A stretch of 37,131 nt of DNA from Oscillatoria sp. HE19RPO (GCF_024220515.1 NZ_JAMXOT010000171.1:1-37131); one strand, 5' to 3'; shown: positions 1-10,489, numbered from the stretch's first letter. Notes: generated from the letters alone by a model not told the origin. Program-made: numbers and translations.

Positions 1-55
1 TCCAACAAATAAATCATCCTTGCTTTGATGCGATCGCACCTAACAAGGCTCTTTT

Positions 56-112
56 AGCCCGCGCAGGCGGGCTTTGTCCGTGTAGCTCCAGGCTTGAGCC
101 TGCGGGTTTTTT
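56..112 (+). repeat. Structured dispersed repeat, copy 1 (two hairpins plus T-run)
   Basis: Hairpin I has arms AGCCCGC and GCGGGCT around the loop GCAG (56-73). Hairpin II is CAGGC-TTGA-GCCTG (89-102). It is followed by CGGG and a T-run at 107-112. The same architecture recurs at 17280-17335 and, on the other strand, at 15685-15753. The T-run makes it look like an intrinsic terminator for a plus-strand gene lying left of the window, but its dispersal marks it as a repeat family. Confidence 0.75.
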
Positions 113-248
113 GAAGGTTTTATTTTTTGGAGTTCCCTTATTAGGCTAGTGCCTGGTCTAATAAAGGGAGGATTCGCCTTTGGAATCGAAACAATGTAAA
201 GGCCAAATAACATCCTGTATCGTCCTGGACTTCAGCGAATTTTTCCGT

Positions 249-3200
249 TTACCAAGGACTACCAATCATGACAAAAGCCGCCCAATAATAGGGATGATCG
301 AGATTTTGATTCTCTAAATGTTTGAGTTCCGAAGGCAGAGAAATTTTCCGAGAGGGATTGTTGGCAATCCACTCACCATTTTCAATCCGCCACTCTCCGC
401 GAATCATCGCCATTTGAGCGCGGCGTAACGCTTCGGCTTTAATGTAAGGTCGAGTTGATGAAGCGGTGCCATCTTCATTAGTCCATCCCGAGCTAAATTG
501 ATTGTAAAATTCATTCATTAAGGCCACCGTTCCTTCATCGCTAATGTACCAGATACTGGCTAAAGCAGATTTAACCCCGGCCTGAACGGCTAACCCAGCA
601 AACCCCAACTCCGCATTGCGATCGCCGATCGCCGTCCGACAAGCGGATAACACTAATAATTCAACCGGGGGTTCATTCCATTTCAGTTGGCGCAGTTCAG
701 AAAGCGGGAGGGTCGTATCCCATAACTGAATAAAAGAATTACTGGGAGACCCGGGTCTAAAATCTGCATGAGTTGCCAAATGAATCATCTGGAAAGCTTC
801 TTTTTGACGCTGTGCTTGGAGATTCTTTAAGGTCAATTTTTCATTGAGAAAAGATTGACCGGGCCACTCCGTAAGAATGCTGGCAATTTCCACAGGGACC
901 GCCGGTAATGGATACAGTTCAGAAAATTCTGAAACTCCCATTGCCAAGAGTTGAGCATTGTTCAACGGGTTATAATTCATTTCCGTTAAATTCACACTGG
1001 GAATTAGGCCAATGGTGTATTGTTCAACGAGAAATTGCTCCCCATCGTATAAGGCAGAGACAGGAAGCGATCGCAACCCCTCATCCATTGAAAACATCAA
1101 TGTATCAATTTCCCGGTCTACCAGATCCTCTGATAAGGGTTGAATGAACCATTCATAGAGTTGTTGGGCGGGAACTTGGTAACTTTTGGTCGTTCGAGAC
1201 CGGGGGTCGGCAATGGCCTTCCGAAAGTCGTTGACCACTTCTATCAGCGTTTCGCGATCTGCCGCTTCAACTTTTTTGTAAATTGGATCACCTTTGCTTG
1301 GCACAAGAATCAAATCTAATTCTTGCTCTCTGGCAAAGGTATAAAGAATTGCTGGTTTAGTCCCAGTGGGTTCGGAATCATGGACGATTTTTTCTTGCAG
1401 TACGCTAAAAGTTCTGAGATTACGTCTGACATTTTGACCCAGATAAGTACCCAGTTCTTCCGTAAAATACATATCCAAAAGGCTAACCGCTTCCGTAACA
1501 TTTCCTTGATCTAGCTGTTGTTCGATTTCTACCCGACTGATGGTGCGAATCTCTGGCGCATTTTGTGCTTCAGACCACTGTGACATATTGGAGGTTTCAG
1601 CTAAATCTAAGCGTTCATAACCCCTCCCATCAACATCAGGAATCGGTGGCACTAGGGTATTCCCAATCTCGGTTTCCCCGAAATGCGGCGCAACTTCTAA
1701 TTGCAGCGATCGCAGGTTACGACCGATATCCTCAGATGTGAATTCCCCAGATGGTGTTGCCGGATCAATCGGAGGAGTCGGGACTATGGGTGCGATCGGG
1801 TCATTCTCTCCACCGTTATTACCGGGAAGAACTGGGTTGGATATATTGTCTCCAGGCGGATTACTCCCATCCGGTTCCGGTGAAATAACCAACGGTGGAG
1901 GCACTGGATTTGGCTGTATAGGAGGCGTGACAATGGGTTCGATTGGCGGATTATCTGACCCTATGGGTGGAGAAGTTGGATCGGGTTGAGTCGGAGTCTC
2001 TCCACCCGGTTGAGTCGGAGTCTCATTCCCCGGTTGAGTCGGAGTCTCTCCACCCGGTTGAGTCGGAGTCTCTCCACCCGGTTGAGTCGGAGTCTCTCCA
2101 CCCGGTTGAGTCGGAGTCTCTCCACCCGGTTGAATCGGAGTTTCTCCACCCGGTTGAGTTGGTGTTTCATTCCCCGGTTGAGTCGGAGTTTCGCCACCCG
2201 GTTGAGTTGGTGTTTCATTCCCAGGTTGAGTCGGAGTTTCTCCACCCGGTTGAGTTGGAGTTTCTCCACCCGGTTGAGTTGGAGTTTCTCCACCCGGTTG
2301 AGTTGGAGTCTCATTCCCAGGTTGAGTCGGAGTTTCTCCACCCGGTTGAGTCGGAGTTTCTCCACCCGGTTGAGTCGGAGTCTCATTCCCCGGTTGAGTC
2401 GGAGTTTCGTTTCCGGGTTCAGAGGGAGTTTCTCCACCGGGTTGAGTTGGTGTTTCGTTTCCGGGTTCAGAGGGAGTTTCGCCACCGGGTTGAGTTGGTG
2501 TTTCGTTTCCGGGTTCAGAAGGAGTTTCGCCACCGGGTTCAGAGGGAGTTCCATCGGGACTCTGAGTGACAATCGTAATATTGCCTTGGGTGTAGCGAGA
2601 TGGGGGAACAGGGACAGAGAAGGAGGGCGAAATCGTGGTAGAACCTGTGGTAATTGCACCAGCAGTCCCATTCACCGTGGCATCTCCGATAATAAATGGG
2701 GTGGTCGTGCCTCCGCTGTGTTCGATGCGAATATCTCCACCGCGATCGCCACTTTCTGCCGATGAAATACTGGCATTGACACCGTTCTGATTATTAAACG
2801 TATCCAGGACCCGCAGGAAATTGCCGGTGGTGATGTCGATGTCACCCCCTTGAGAATTGAGGGTTCCGGTGGCGGTGATATTGTCGTTAGCGGTGAGGCG
2901 AATCTCTCCCCCAGCAGTGGCGATCGCATCAAAAAATAATTCTCCTGCCGAGTTTAAAATCACCGGTCCTCCGGCAGTAGAGACCCTTCCCAGGGTAATA
3001 TTAGCGGGCGAACTCCGGGGTCTGGTGGTAATAAAGGTGTTACCTAGGGTGGTCGGGATATCCGTGGGGTTAACTAACGACTCAACCCCCGATCGCAAAA
3101 TTAAGGTTGCCGCATTCAGGAGGAGTTCGGCATCAGGGTCGTTCAGGTTTCCCAAGGTGGTATCGGGACCTGCGATCGTAATATCTTCCGCGACGATCGC

Positions 3201-4574
3201 CCCACCGGCTTCAATTTTTAAGGATACCCCCGTATAAGACCCAAAAATCACATCTCCACTGGCGCTAATAATTGGGTCATATAAACTCACGAACTGACCC
3301 CCACCCCCGACTCCATTCTCAATGGAGAAATTTCCTCCAGCGGAAAAGTTAGAATCCCCGGAAATACTGCCCGGACTGACTAAACTGAGATTTTCCCCCG
3401 CTTGAAACGCCGGTTGAATTCCGGTTAAGGCGAGGATATCAATGCCCTGATCCCCGAGAATGGCTAAATTGCCTCCGGCGATCGCCTGAAATCCAGTTTC
3501 TCCTTCGCGAACCCGGACCGTATTACCGCTTCGCAGGGTTAGGTCCCCCGTCGTCCGCAGTTGACCCCCCACAATCGTGAGGTTTTCAGGGGCCGAAAGG
3601 ATGGCATTTGCGCTATTAATTGTCGTTCTGTCCTCGGGGACTGGCGAGGATAAGGGGCGATCGCTCATCACCAGATCCCCTTGTTCCACCGGCAAACCCG
3701 AACCCGTCAACATCACCGTTCCCGCCTCCGTGATAGTAACTCCAGTGGCATGACCCACCCCAGTTTGAGTTAGTAATTCTGGTAAAGAAAGGGGATTCAC
3801 CGATACAGGAAGACTGCCGGAATTCCCCGGGTTCAAATCCTGGGGATTCACCTCAATACTTAGTAAATATCCCTCTTGAGCAATCCGAACCAAACTTTCT
3901 CCCGGGACGGCAGCTAGGGTAATGGTTCCTCCGGGGGCGCTGAGGGTTCCGGTATTGATCGCGGTTCCCCCAATTAAGTTTAAATTCTGGTTGGGGTTCA
4001 CACTTAGGTGAGCCGCATTAATAATATTTCCGACTGCTTGGGTGCTAAAAGAAAAAGCCAGGGGCTGGCCAATCAACTGGCTATAATTATTGAATTCTTC
4101 CCCATCAAACCACCCCGAATTGAACTCGACTCTCGTCGCCGTAGTTGCGGTAAAAGCAGCGGGGACATTCAAAGCAGCATCCGGCCCAAAAACCAGGCCA
4201 GCAGGATTGATTAAGAATAAATTAGACTGACCTCCGGTGACTTGAATTAAGCCATTAATATAAGACGCATCTACCCCGGTGACTCGTCCGAGAATATTGC
4301 GAATTTCCGGATTAGAGAGAAAGTTAGCCGTTTGACCGGCATTTAATCCAAATTGTTCAAACGTATGAAAAAGATTAGCCCCATCGCCGGAGACGGTTCC
4401 CCCCTGAATGTGAAACACTTCTCCCTCGGGATTGACCACTGTCCCAGTTCCATCCTCAGCCGGGAGAATGGGTTGGGTTGGCTGAGAAACTGCTGCGATT
4501 GGAGCTACAAAAAAGCAAAACATTCCCCAAGTAAGGGATAACAAAAAGCGGGTTTTATAAACCATTATATTCAT
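249..4574 (-). CDS. Secreted TPS-haemagglutinin protein with octapeptide repeats and C-terminal CHAT protease domain
   Basis: The 1441-residue protein starts with a signal peptide (hydrophobic residues about 10-30). A two-partner-secretion/filamentous-haemagglutinin N-terminal domain follows (about 40-180), with NLFHTFEQF and the conserved NPAGLVFG motif. Next comes a beta-helix-like Gly/Thr/Ile-rich region to about 670. Residues 681-864 are 23 tandem octapeptides of the type GGETPTQP/GNETPTQP, followed by more Pro-rich linker. The C-terminal third (about 1070-1441) is a CHAT domain (caspase HetF associated with TPRs), with the likely His/Cys dyad at H1269 (HLATHADF) and C1312 (LSACRT). TPS passengers are normally exported through an FhaC/ShlB-type TpsB pore; no tpsB gene lies in this window. 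FHA-CHAT fusions are known in filamentous cyanobacteria, but the substrate and role are unknown. The start could instead be the ATG at 4565. Domain calls are confident; function is not. Confidence 0.93.
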   Translation of the reverse strand: MNIMVYKTRFLLSLTWGMFCFFVAPIAAVSQPTQPILPAEDGTGTVVNPEGEVFHIQGGTVSGDGANLFHTFEQFGLNAGQTANFLSNPEIRNILGRVTGVDASYINGLIQVTGGQSNLFLINPAGLVFGPDAALNVPAAFTATTATRVEFNSGWFDGEEFNNYSQLIGQPLAFSFSTQAVGNIINAAHLSVNPNQNLNLIGGTAINTGTLSAPGGTITLAAVPGESLVRIAQEGYLLSIEVNPQDLNPGNSGSLPVSVNPLSLPELLTQTGVGHATGVTITEAGTVMLTGSGLPVEQGDLVMSDRPLSSPVPEDRTTINSANAILSAPENLTIVGGQLRTTGDLTLRSGNTVRVREGETGFQAIAGGNLAILGDQGIDILALTGIQPAFQAGENLSLVSPGSISGDSNFSAGGNFSIENGVGGGGQFVSLYDPIISASGDVIFGSYTGVSLKIEAGGAIVAEDITIAGPDTTLGNLNDPDAELLLNAATLILRSGVESLVNPTDIPTTLGNTFITTRPRSSPANITLGRVSTAGGPVILNSAGELFFDAIATAGGEIRLTANDNITATGTLNSQGGDIDITTGNFLRVLDTFNNQNGVNASISSAESGDRGGDIRIEHSGGTTTPFIIGDATVNGTAGAITTGSTTISPSFSVPVPPSRYTQGNITIVTQSPDGTPSEPGGETPSEPGNETPTQPGGETPSEPGNETPTQPGGETPSEPGNETPTQPGNETPTQPGGETPTQPGGETPTQPGNETPTQPGGETPTQPGGETPTQPGGETPTQPGNETPTQPGGETPTQPGNETPTQPGGETPIQPGGETPTQPGGETPTQPGGETPTQPGGETPTQPGNETPTQPGGETPTQPDPTSPPIGSDNPPIEPIVTPPIQPNPVPPPLVISPEPDGSNPPGDNISNPVLPGNNGGENDPIAPIVPTPPIDPATPSGEFTSEDIGRNLRSLQLEVAPHFGETEIGNTLVPPIPDVDGRGYERLDLAETSNMSQWSEAQNAPEIRTISRVEIEQQLDQGNVTEAVSLLDMYFTEELGTYLGQNVRRNLRTFSVLQEKIVHDSEPTGTKPAILYTFAREQELDLILVPSKGDPIYKKVEAADRETLIEVVNDFRKAIADPRSRTTKSYQVPAQQLYEWFIQPLSEDLVDREIDTLMFSMDEGLRSLPVSALYDGEQFLVEQYTIGLIPSVNLTEMNYNPLNNAQLLAMGVSEFSELYPLPAVPVEIASILTEWPGQSFLNEKLTLKNLQAQRQKEAFQMIHLATHADFRPGSPSNSFIQLWDTTLPLSELRQLKWNEPPVELLVLSACRTAIGDRNAELGFAGLAVQAGVKSALASIWYISDEGTVALMNEFYNQFSSGWTNEDGTASSTRPYIKAEALRRAQMAMIRGEWRIENGEWIANNPSRKISLPSELKHLENQNLDHPYYWAAFVMIGSPW
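1983..2534 (-). repeat. 24-bp minisatellite encoding 23 octapeptides
   Basis: There are 23 contiguous in-frame 24-bp units (552 bp) inside the CHAT exoprotein gene. They encode G-G/N-E-T-P-T/S/I-Q/E-P. Units with GG and GN are interspersed, and the SEP variants cluster at the N-terminal end. Because the unit length is a multiple of three, other frames on both strands also stay open here. The array is likely to vary in copy number by slippage or recombination (inference). Confidence 0.95.
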
Positions 4575-6028
4575 AATAAATTGGGTATTAATAGAAAATT
4601 CTTCATTGGAATAATGGCTGGAAATCCATTGTTGATTCCCAGAGGGGGGACTGGGAATGTTGATTATACAGGAAATTCAAGCATTCGAGTCGAGGTGGAC
4701 ACCCATCAGTTACGATGTGGCGATCGCCCGGGATTCAAAACATTCAAACCTAGACTCCCTCTCAAGGGAAATCTCTACTCCCAGGGACAAAAATTATCAA
4801 AGTTTTAGGGCTTCGGTAGAGTAGCGAGAAGAGAAGCGGGGTTTGTGACACCCTCTACTACTCCTGATTAATAAATTAGGGCTATAAACCTGGTAATAAT
4901 TGTCTCTATTAAATAGGGATTTGGACGGTATAGGGACTATCTCCTCCCCTCACACTCCCCAGTCGCCGTGCGAGATCTCCTCTAAGCTGTTATTCTGGAT
5001 TGACGAAGGGAATAGATTTCCCGCTTCTTCTTGATTTTGGGTGAAGCGATCGCGGACCAAGTAGCCGGAACCCTGTCCGGCTGAAAGCTGTAGTTTTAGC
5101 GGCCTATTATATTCAGCAGCATCGCGATCTCAGTCCCTAGGGTGAATAAAATCGACCCCTTCCCTGGAACAAATCACCCAGTTTGAGGGCGATCGGCTCT
5201 TTCGATAAAATTAGGACGACCCTCCCTGGCTCTTAATCGTTTGAGTCCACATTGAACTCTATAAACTTAGCGTTTTCCAGTATAGTCCATGTTTCGGAAA
5301 ATGACCTCACCTAAACGATGGAGTTTGACCCGGGGAAAATTGTCAGATTTTCGGGTTCTCATGAACCTAAAGGAAGAGGAAGATTTAACCGATTCCCACT
5401 AAGACTGTCCCCGGGTAGAGAACACCTCACTAAGGATCCTGCACCCCAAGCCGAACCCTTCACCTCAGCTTGAGGCCCCTCAAGCCAGCCCCCGATATTC
5501 TGACTCGCCTTTCGGTTTGAGAATCGCGATTTTTTATGTTCAAACTCATCCAACTTGAACAGGGGATGTCTGTCTCCTTAAATCGACCCCTCTACCCCAG
5601 AATGATTAAGTAAATTAACCAGGGTAGAAATACTCCCAATCTGATAGTTAATCAAAGACCTATTGAGAGCATTCTTGAAATGTTTAATGAACGGGATGCA
5701 CAGTCTAAATCAATATAAATTTGATAACTTTCCAAGGGATGAGCAGAATCTTGCTCCCAGGTAACAAGTAGCAGTGAAAAGCTGGCTCCCCGATCCTTGT
5801 GTTGATGTTTAGACTGATTTAATCGGGCCGGGGTGAAAGGGTTGACTGGAGAAAAGCTAATTTTTGGGGGAAATTCATTGATAAATTCGGTGTAAAATTT
5901 TAATCAAAACTAAAAAATTCCCCCTTGATTAGACAGAATGGAGGGAATCAAAATTATTTTTTGGACTATGATAAGTTAAATTAAGCCCTTCTACCCCAAC
6001 TTGATCAGTTGGCTGCGATCGCACGCTT
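4575..6028. other. Intergenic region, 1.45 kb, between divergent genes
   Basis: This gap separates the start of the CHAT exoprotein gene (-) from the antiporter start (+), so it must hold both promoters. I see no convincing protein gene. The most structured part is 5328-5535, listed separately. The rest shows only single HIP1 sites and AT-rich stretches. Confidence 0.6.
5328..5535 (+). other. Structured intergenic segment, possible small RNA
   Basis: The arms ACCCGGGG (5328-5335) and CCCCGGGT (5409-5416) can pair and enclose a GGTTC-TCAT-GAACC hairpin (5354-5367). Downstream is a perfect 8-bp hairpin, GCTTGAGG/CCTCAAGC (5468-5485), and then AATCGCGA running into a T6 tract (5530-5535). This arrangement would suit a small transcript ending in a U-run. 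I cannot match it to a known RNA family, and transcription is not shown. Confidence 0.25.
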
Positions 6029-8116
6029 ATGGAACAAATCATCAACTTAATTCCCGAAGGTCCAATCGTAGAATTTACCCTTCTACTCTTGGTCATCTTG
6101 ATCGTCCCTCCGATCTTTGAGAATCTGCGACTACCCGGATTAATCGGGTTGTTAGTCGCCGGAGTGGTTTTAGGTCCTGATGGGGCTAAACTGCTCAATC
6201 CCAGTACCGACACCATCAAACTGCTTTCAGACATTGGCAAAATTTACCTGATGTTCGTTGCGGGTTTAGAAATTGATCTCCAACAATTCCGCAAAACTAA
6301 AAATCGCTCCATCGGATTTGGTGCAGCCACCTTCTTTGTCCCCTTAATCGTTGGCACAATCGTTGGGCGAAGTTTTGGATTTGATTGGAATCCTTCCATT
6401 TTGATTGGTTCCCTCCTCGCCTCTCATACCCTCCTGGGTTATCCCATCGTTAACCGATTGGGAGTCGTCGGAAATGAAGCCGTGACGGTGACCATTGGGG
6501 CGACCATCTTTACCGATATTGCAGCCTTATTAGTGTTGGCAATTTGTGTTTCCTTCAATGCCGGAGAATTCACCGCCTTTTCTTTAATCCTCCAGTTAGT
6601 ATTACTGGGACTGTATGCTGCTGGCGTATTATTTGGAGTTGACTGGGCCGGAAAAGAATATTTTCGCCGCACGGGAGATGAGGAAGGAAATCAGTTTTTA
6701 TTCGTCCTACTTGCCCTGTTTCTGGCCGCTGTCGGCGCTCAATTGATTAATGTGGATCAAATTGTGGGAGCTTTTCTCGCCGGACTTGCGGTCAATGATG
6801 TGGTGGGGAACGGTCCGGTCAAGGAAAAAGTAGAATTTGTAGGCAGTGTTTTATTTATCCCATTCTTCTTTGTGGGGATGGGTTTATTGCTGGATATCAA
6901 TGGATTTATCGAAACCCTAACCACCTCCCTCGGATTAACCTTGGCGATCGTTTTTGGCTTACTCGGGAGTAAATTTCTCGCCGCCTTTGTTGCCAAACTG
7001 TTGTATCGCTATCAGTGGATTGAAACCTTAACCATGTGGTCACTTTCAGTGCCACAAGTTGCCGCAACCTTGGCGGCAGCCCTCGTAGGGGTTCAACAGG
7101 GGGTGATCACTCCAGAAGTCTTCAACACCGTGATTGTCTTGATGTTGGTGACGTCAGTGGTTGGACCCTTAATGACGGCAAGATTTGCCAGTAAACTGCC
7201 TGTACCCAAGGTCTACCTAGACCCAGATAATATGTCGATCTGGTGGGAAACCCACGAAGTACAGAGGAGGATAAATCCTCCCGTGGCGAAATCGGAGGAT
7301 TTGTTTACCGTAGTCGTGCCAATTTCTAATCCTCTAACTCAACGATATTTAATTCAAATGGCGGCGCTTTTAGCCCGTCATGAGTCTGGGCAAATTGTCC
7401 CCTTATCCGTGGCGATCGCTCATGTGCACATGGATGAACCCCAACTCGATATTGCCCTGAGGGAAAGTCGCCGATCGCTGACTCGCTCGGTCCAAATGTT
7501 AGAGGAATTTGAGGTCAAAGCCAAACCCGAACTGCGGATTGATGATGATGTTTCCCATGCCATCAGCCGAACCGCTAGGGAATGGGAATCTAACTTAATC
7601 GTGATGGGATGGAGTCCAACGATGGGCTTGCGATCGCGATTATTTGGCAACCTGATTAATGACGTCTTTTGGTCCTCCCACTGTCCAGTTGCCGTCATGC
7701 GCCTCATTGATGAACCCGTTAATATTCATCGTCTATTAGTCCCGGTCAAAAATTTATCCCCCCAGACCTTGCGAACCGTCCGATTTGCTCAATTATTTGC
7801 CGATGCGAATTCCGGGGAAATTACCTTACTGCACGTTTGTGCACGCCGGACTCCCGTGGAACAAATTCAGCGATTTGAATCCGATTTAGCCCGACTGGTC
7901 AAGCGGGATAACTCTTCGATAAAAATTGCCATTACCACCATTCCCGATGATGATGTAGTCAAGGTCATTATGAAGGCAGCGCAAGCGGTGGATCTGGTTA
8001 TCTTGCGGTCAATTCGTCGTCGGACTGCTGGGGGTTTAGCCATCAGCAATGTCACGACCAAAGTCATTGAAGAGTTGAAATGTTCTCTAATTTTGTTTGG
8101 GGAACCCCACTCTTAA
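6029..8116 (+). CDS. CPA2-family cation:proton antiporter with tandem universal-stress domains
   Basis: The 695-residue protein is of the KefB/Na+:H+ exchanger (CPA2) type and probably exchanges Na+ or K+ for protons across a membrane. Residues about 10-390 form a run of hydrophobic helices with the CPA2 signature AGLEIDLQQF near residue 79 and the helix motif VPQVAATLAAA. The cytoplasmic C-terminal half holds two universal-stress-protein folds (about 420-560 and 570-690), where many CPA2 proteins have a TrkA-N domain. USP domains often bind nucleotides, so they may regulate transport (inference). No strong ribosome binding site precedes the ATG. The gene stands alone on its strand and is convergent with mtnA. 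Ion specificity cannot be read from the sequence. Confidence 0.93.
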   Translation: MEQIINLIPEGPIVEFTLLLLVILIVPPIFENLRLPGLIGLLVAGVVLGPDGAKLLNPSTDTIKLLSDIGKIYLMFVAGLEIDLQQFRKTKNRSIGFGAATFFVPLIVGTIVGRSFGFDWNPSILIGSLLASHTLLGYPIVNRLGVVGNEAVTVTIGATIFTDIAALLVLAICVSFNAGEFTAFSLILQLVLLGLYAAGVLFGVDWAGKEYFRRTGDEEGNQFLFVLLALFLAAVGAQLINVDQIVGAFLAGLAVNDVVGNGPVKEKVEFVGSVLFIPFFFVGMGLLLDINGFIETLTTSLGLTLAIVFGLLGSKFLAAFVAKLLYRYQWIETLTMWSLSVPQVAATLAAALVGVQQGVITPEVFNTVIVLMLVTSVVGPLMTARFASKLPVPKVYLDPDNMSIWWETHEVQRRINPPVAKSEDLFTVVVPISNPLTQRYLIQMAALLARHESGQIVPLSVAIAHVHMDEPQLDIALRESRRSLTRSVQMLEEFEVKAKPELRIDDDVSHAISRTAREWESNLIVMGWSPTMGLRSRLFGNLINDVFWSSHCPVAVMRLIDEPVNIHRLLVPVKNLSPQTLRTVRFAQLFADANSGEITLLHVCARRTPVEQIQRFESDLARLVKRDNSSIKIAITTIPDDDVVKVIMKAAQAVDLVILRSIRRRTAGGLAISNVTTKVIEELKCSLILFGEPHS

Positions 8117-8159
8117 TATCCGTTTTAACCATTAAAACTTCTCCGGTTTTGGGATTCCC

Positions 8160-9224
8160 CTAAACCACCTGCTGAGTTTGCAATTGATGCAACTCAGACG
8201 GGGCGACTGCTCCATGTTCGGTGATAATAGCCGTAATCAATTCTGCCGGAGTGACATCAAAAGCGGGATTATAAAATTCCACGCCGAGGGGATAAATTCG
8301 GGTTGGACCAATTTGATAGAGTTCTTCGGCATCGCGAATTTCGATGGGAATGGCGCTGCCTTCAATTAAGGTAAAATCAATGGTGGATAAGGGGGCGGCG
8401 ACGAAAAAGGGAATCAGATGGGCTTTAGCAACAATGGCTAAATTATAAGTGCCGATTTTGTTGGCTGTATCTCCATTTGCCGCAATGCGATCGGCACCCA
8501 CCACTACGGCATCAATTAATCCTTGTTTCATGCAGTGTGCGGCCATATTATCGGCGATCGCCGTGACGGGAATTCCCTCTTGCACACATTCCCAAGTGGT
8601 GAGTTTCGCCCCTTGCAGACGCGGACGGGTTTCATCGGCATAGAGACGTTCCAGGCGATCGCCTCTCCAAGCCGATCGCACCACCCCCAATGCCGTGCCA
8701 TATCCTGCCGTCGCTAACGCCCCCGCATTACAATGGGTGAGAATTCTCAGCTTTTGCGGTGTACTTGGCAGCACCTCCAAACCGCGATCCCCGATCGCCT
8801 GACAGGTTTTTAAATCTTCTGCTTGAATCCCCTGGGCCGTTTCTAGCAAGACTTTCTTCAAATAACTCACGGGCCCCAAAGTCTGCCTTGCCACGGTTTG
8901 CATTCGGGCGATCGCCCAAAACAAATTCACCGCAGTCGGACGAGTCTGGCGTAACGTTTCCGCCACTGTTTCTAGGTGAGTCAAAAACTCCCCCCGTTCC
9001 TCCGTTGGGATGTCCCTCGCCCCCAAATACATTCCATAAGCTGCCGCCACTCCAATTGCCGGAGCACCGCGCACGATCATCGTTTGAATGGCCCTTGCCA
9101 TATCCTCATAGCGGCGAATTTCTACCACGGCATACTCCGTAGGTAGACGAGTTTGGTCAATGAGCGCTACATGGTCTTCTTTCCACACCACGGGATAAAC
9201 AGGAGGATTTCCAGACATAATCAA
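8160..9224 (-). CDS. mtnA: S-methyl-5-thioribose-1-phosphate isomerase
   Basis: The enzyme converts 5-methylthioribose-1-phosphate to 5-methylthioribulose-1-phosphate in the methionine salvage pathway. The 354-residue length is typical. The sequence shows RGAPAIG (residues 52-58), the catalytic Cys165 in [10 protein letters not shown] and the catalytic Asp245 in [17 protein letters not shown]; these match the known Cys/Asp pair of the MtnA family. It distinguishes MtnA from the related eIF2B-like proteins. The start lies 26 nt downstream of the flavoprotein gene on the same strand, so the two are probably cotranscribed, although no pathway link is obvious. Confidence 0.96.
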   Translation of the reverse strand: MIMSGNPPVYPVVWKEDHVALIDQTRLPTEYAVVEIRRYEDMARAIQTMIVRGAPAIGVAAAYGMYLGARDIPTEERGEFLTHLETVAETLRQTRPTAVNLFWAIARMQTVARQTLGPVSYLKKVLLETAQGIQAEDLKTCQAIGDRGLEVLPSTPQKLRILTHCNAGALATAGYGTALGVVRSAWRGDRLERLYADETRPRLQGAKLTTWECVQEGIPVTAIADNMAAHCMKQGLIDAVVVGADRIAANGDTANKIGTYNLAIVAKAHLIPFFVAAPLSTIDFTLIEGSAIPIEIRDAEELYQIGPTRIYPLGVEFYNPAFDVTPAELITAIITEHGAVAPSELHQLQTQQVV

Positions 9225-9250
9225 TCCGGTGAAAACTAGGTGAATTGGCT

Positions 9251-10489
9251 CTAACTTATTCTACTAGATCGGCCCAATTTTTGCCGAATTTCTTGCCAAA
9301 ATCCAGTTAGTTTGCGCCAGAGGATGCGCCGGAACCCTTTCGTAATCTTTTCAAAGCGATAGTAGAATAAAATGTCTATCACCTCCCTGAGCTCCAGGGT
9401 TCCTAAATAGGCCAGCCCTTGATCGATCCGGCGATCGCTATAGTCCAGATAAACCTTTTTAGCCACCTGCTCCGAAATATCCCAGGACCGCTTAAACTGC
9501 TGGTGGAGGTGGGTTTGATACCCGGCGAAATCCGCTCGGCGACTGGCCAGATACTCCTGGATATACTCGCTGGCAATTTGAGCCGAGGCCATGCCATGCC
9601 GAATCCCTTCTCCCCCCAAAAAATTCACCGCTGAAACCGCATCCCCGATCGCGATTAAATTATCTTGGTAGTAAATATCTTGCAGTCCTCTACTGTAATG
9701 CAGGTTTGAACCGTGGGTTTCTAAGCGGTGATAGTCATCAATCTTCAGATAGTCTTGAATCAGCAACTCAATCGACTGTTTAATCGGCGGATAGTTGTCC
9801 TGGAGAATTTGATGTTGACCCTCATAACGAGCTGCCCCTACTTTGAGAATATTGCGTTCCATCGGAAAAATCCAGGAATACCCTTGCGGCATCCAGTGAT
9901 GACCCAGGAAAAAAGTTAGAGACTCCGCACAAGATTGGTAAGTGGAATCATCGACTTGAATTAAATATTCGATGCCGGTCCCGGTAAAAAAATCAGGGCG
10001 CTGTTGGCGGCGAGGATAGATGAGCGATCGCGCCGCACCTGTGGCATCGACTAACACCCGCGTCCGAACTGCGATCGGCTCTTTTCCCTGGGGTTTGAGC
10101 ATCACCACCGTTTCGTCCTCCTGGGAATCATGACTCAGGTATCGATGACCCAACCACACCTCACCCCCCTGTTTCGTCACTTCCCCGGCCAAAAATTCCC
10201 GCAGTTTAGCAAAATTCAACACCGCACCTAAAGTGCTGGAAGACTGCCACTGTTTCCGAACCTGGGTACTGACAATCACAAGCTGATTCCAAAAACTTCC
10301 GACCACGGGTGCGGGTAAGTCAAATTGAGTCAAGGTTTCAAGGGGAGTAGCGGAACTCGAAAAATTATTCGCCTCAAAGGTTTGATGTTGTTCCACCAGT
10401 AAAACAGAGATGCCAGCACCCGCTAATTGCCTTGCACAATGCCCTCCAGCGGGGCCAGCACCCACAATAATTACATCAAAACTTTTCAT
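9251..10489 (-). CDS. FAD-dependent oxidoreductase, geranylgeranyl-reductase family
   Basis: A flavoprotein of about 412 residues. It opens with an FAD-binding Rossmann motif ([18 protein letters not shown]) right after the start, carries a second FAD signature late in the chain ([18 protein letters not shown]), and has the VDATGAARS strand between them. This places it in the geranylgeranyl-reductase/FixC-like flavoprotein group, which reduces prenyl chains or related substrates. I chose the Met immediately before [11 protein letters not shown]; an upstream in-frame start (10537) would add a Cys-rich tail overlapping the 10538-10575 hairpin and looks wrong. Its position between dxs and mtnA fits an isoprenoid-related role, but this is not the usual ChlP sequence and the substrate is unknown. 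Confidence 0.85.
   Translation of the reverse strand: MKSFDVIIVGAGPAGGHCARQLAGAGISVLLVEQHQTFEANNFSSSATPLETLTQFDLPAPVVGSFWNQLVIVSTQVRKQWQSSSTLGAVLNFAKLREFLAGEVTKQGGEVWLGHRYLSHDSQEDETVVMLKPQGKEPIAVRTRVLVDATGAARSLIYPRRQQRPDFFTGTGIEYLIQVDDSTYQSCAESLTFFLGHHWMPQGYSWIFPMERNILKVGAARYEGQHQILQDNYPPIKQSIELLIQDYLKIDDYHRLETHGSNLHYSRGLQDIYYQDNLIAIGDAVSAVNFLGGEGIRHGMASAQIASEYIQEYLASRRADFAGYQTHLHQQFKRSWDISEQVAKKVYLDYSDRRIDQGLAYLGTLELREVIDILFYYRFEKITKGFRRILWRKLTGFWQEIRQKLGRSSRIS

Noticed and set aside
1943-2765. Long ORFs on both strands across the octapeptide region
   Set aside because: They are open only because the repeat unit is 24 bp. Their products are low-complexity Ser/Arg/Leu or Val/Glu repeats; the minus-strand frame of the CHAT exoprotein is the real one.
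4943-4960. Possible Yfr1 small RNA (CTCACAC near CTCCTCC)
   Set aside because: The conserved ACTCCTCACAC core is not present exactly, and the flanking hairpins are not evident.
5359-5553. 64-residue minus-strand ORF
   Set aside because: No recognisable motif or start signal; it overlaps the hairpin region.
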